From contig DMYK01000357.1 of NCBI GenBank assembly GCA_003483675.1, forward strand, positions 4,213-9,760: DNA of 5,548 bases, given 5' to 3'. The notes under the pieces are model-generated. The model was not told where the DNA came from. It saw nothing but the letters and a program-made list of their open reading frames with translations, and did no database searches. Below are positions 5,341 to 5,548 of the stretch, one piece after another; position 1 is the stretch's first letter, and every line of letters starts with the position of its first letter. Made by a program: the position numbers and the translations under genes. The DNA is from Microcoleaceae cyanobacterium UBA11344. GTDB lineage: Bacteria > Cyanobacteriota > Cyanobacteriia > Cyanobacteriales > Microcoleaceae.

Positions 5341-5548
5341 TTAAACCGATACCTCAGAAGCGAAATCCTGACGCTTGACCAATTTAAAAGGGCCCATTAA
5401 AGCTCCCCAGATAGCCTTGCCTGTCGTGGGGCTTAAAGCGGTAGCCGAAATATCTAGGTTTACCGAGGATAAGTCCGATCTAATTCTCGGTATTTTTGCT
5501 CTTAGCGCCGATGTTGGAGAATTAACGTATTGTAAAACTTCATTAAGA
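5341..5548 (-). CDS. C-terminal end of an unrecognised protein (partial)
   Basis: Codons run open from the right edge to a TAA at 5341-5343, giving the last 68 residues of a protein whose start lies outside the window. The fragment begins LNEVLQYVNSPTSALR and ends KRQDFASEVSV. It contains a Gly/Ala/Trp stretch (GKAIWGALMGPF) but no motif I can name, and there is no clear membrane segment. The other two minus-strand frames are closed by stops within this stretch, which supports coding. It converges with the STAS gene, and its stop codon is next to the heptamer repeat. Function not assigned. Confidence 0.6.
   Translation of the reverse strand, partial: LNEVLQYVNSPTSALRAKIPRIRSDLSSVNLDISATALSPTTGKAIWGALMGPFKLVKRQDFASEVSV

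Noticed and set aside
5212..5400. 62-residue plus-strand frame rich in Leu-Pro-Ser
   Set aside because: It is translated heptamer repeat and overlaps the end of the convergent gene.

Overview
The window looks like chromosomal DNA of a filamentous cyanobacterium, of the Oscillatoria/Microcoleus/Phormidium kind. The signs are three copies of the HIP1 octamer GCGATCGC, a Mrp ATPase and an aerobic coproporphyrinogen III oxidase of cyanobacterial type, an Asp/Gly-rich calcium-binding nonapeptide-repeat protein, a heptanucleotide tandem repeat, and palindromic intergenic repeats of the CCCCC-TTAAGAA-GGGGG type. The genus is inferred from pattern, not from any search.

Layout, left to right. Positions 1-66 hold a GC-rich hairpin downstream of the first gene. 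Positions 67-1671 (minus) encode a 534-residue RTX-type surface or secreted protein: 33 uninterrupted nonapeptides, a short cap domain, a Thr run, a long Pro-Thr linker made from a hexanucleotide microsatellite, and a Pro-rich tail. Positions 1672-2382 are a 711-bp gene-free stretch. It holds a strong palindrome on the RTX gene's putative promoter, three phased CTCAAAT boxes, a perfect TATAAT and a terminator-like hairpin on the plus strand (together a possible small RNA), and a nested inverted-repeat element of about 253 bp that resembles a MITE. Positions 2383-3453 (minus) encode the Fe-S cluster carrier ATPase Mrp/ApbC. It is divergent, across a 224-bp promoter region, from hemF at 3678-4709 (plus). 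A small STAS-domain anti-sigma-factor antagonist follows at 4779-5141 (plus). The convergent gap after it carries a hairpin and a heptanucleotide repeat array, which runs right up to the stop codon of a minus-strand gene entering from the right edge (5341-5548, C-terminal 68 residues only).

How the genes relate. mrp and hemF are housekeeping genes for Fe-S cluster delivery and tetrapyrrole synthesis, and their shared divergent promoter region could allow joint control, though nothing in the sequence proves it. The STAS protein is probably a switch in a partner-switching pathway whose kinase, phosphatase and target are not in the window. The RTX gene is separate, with its own upstream region, and probably encodes an extracellular or cell-surface calcium-binding protein. 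I see no phage, CRISPR, tRNA or rRNA. The least ordinary parts are the architecture of the RTX protein and the repeat-rich intergenic DNA; I did not find a clearly new multi-gene system.
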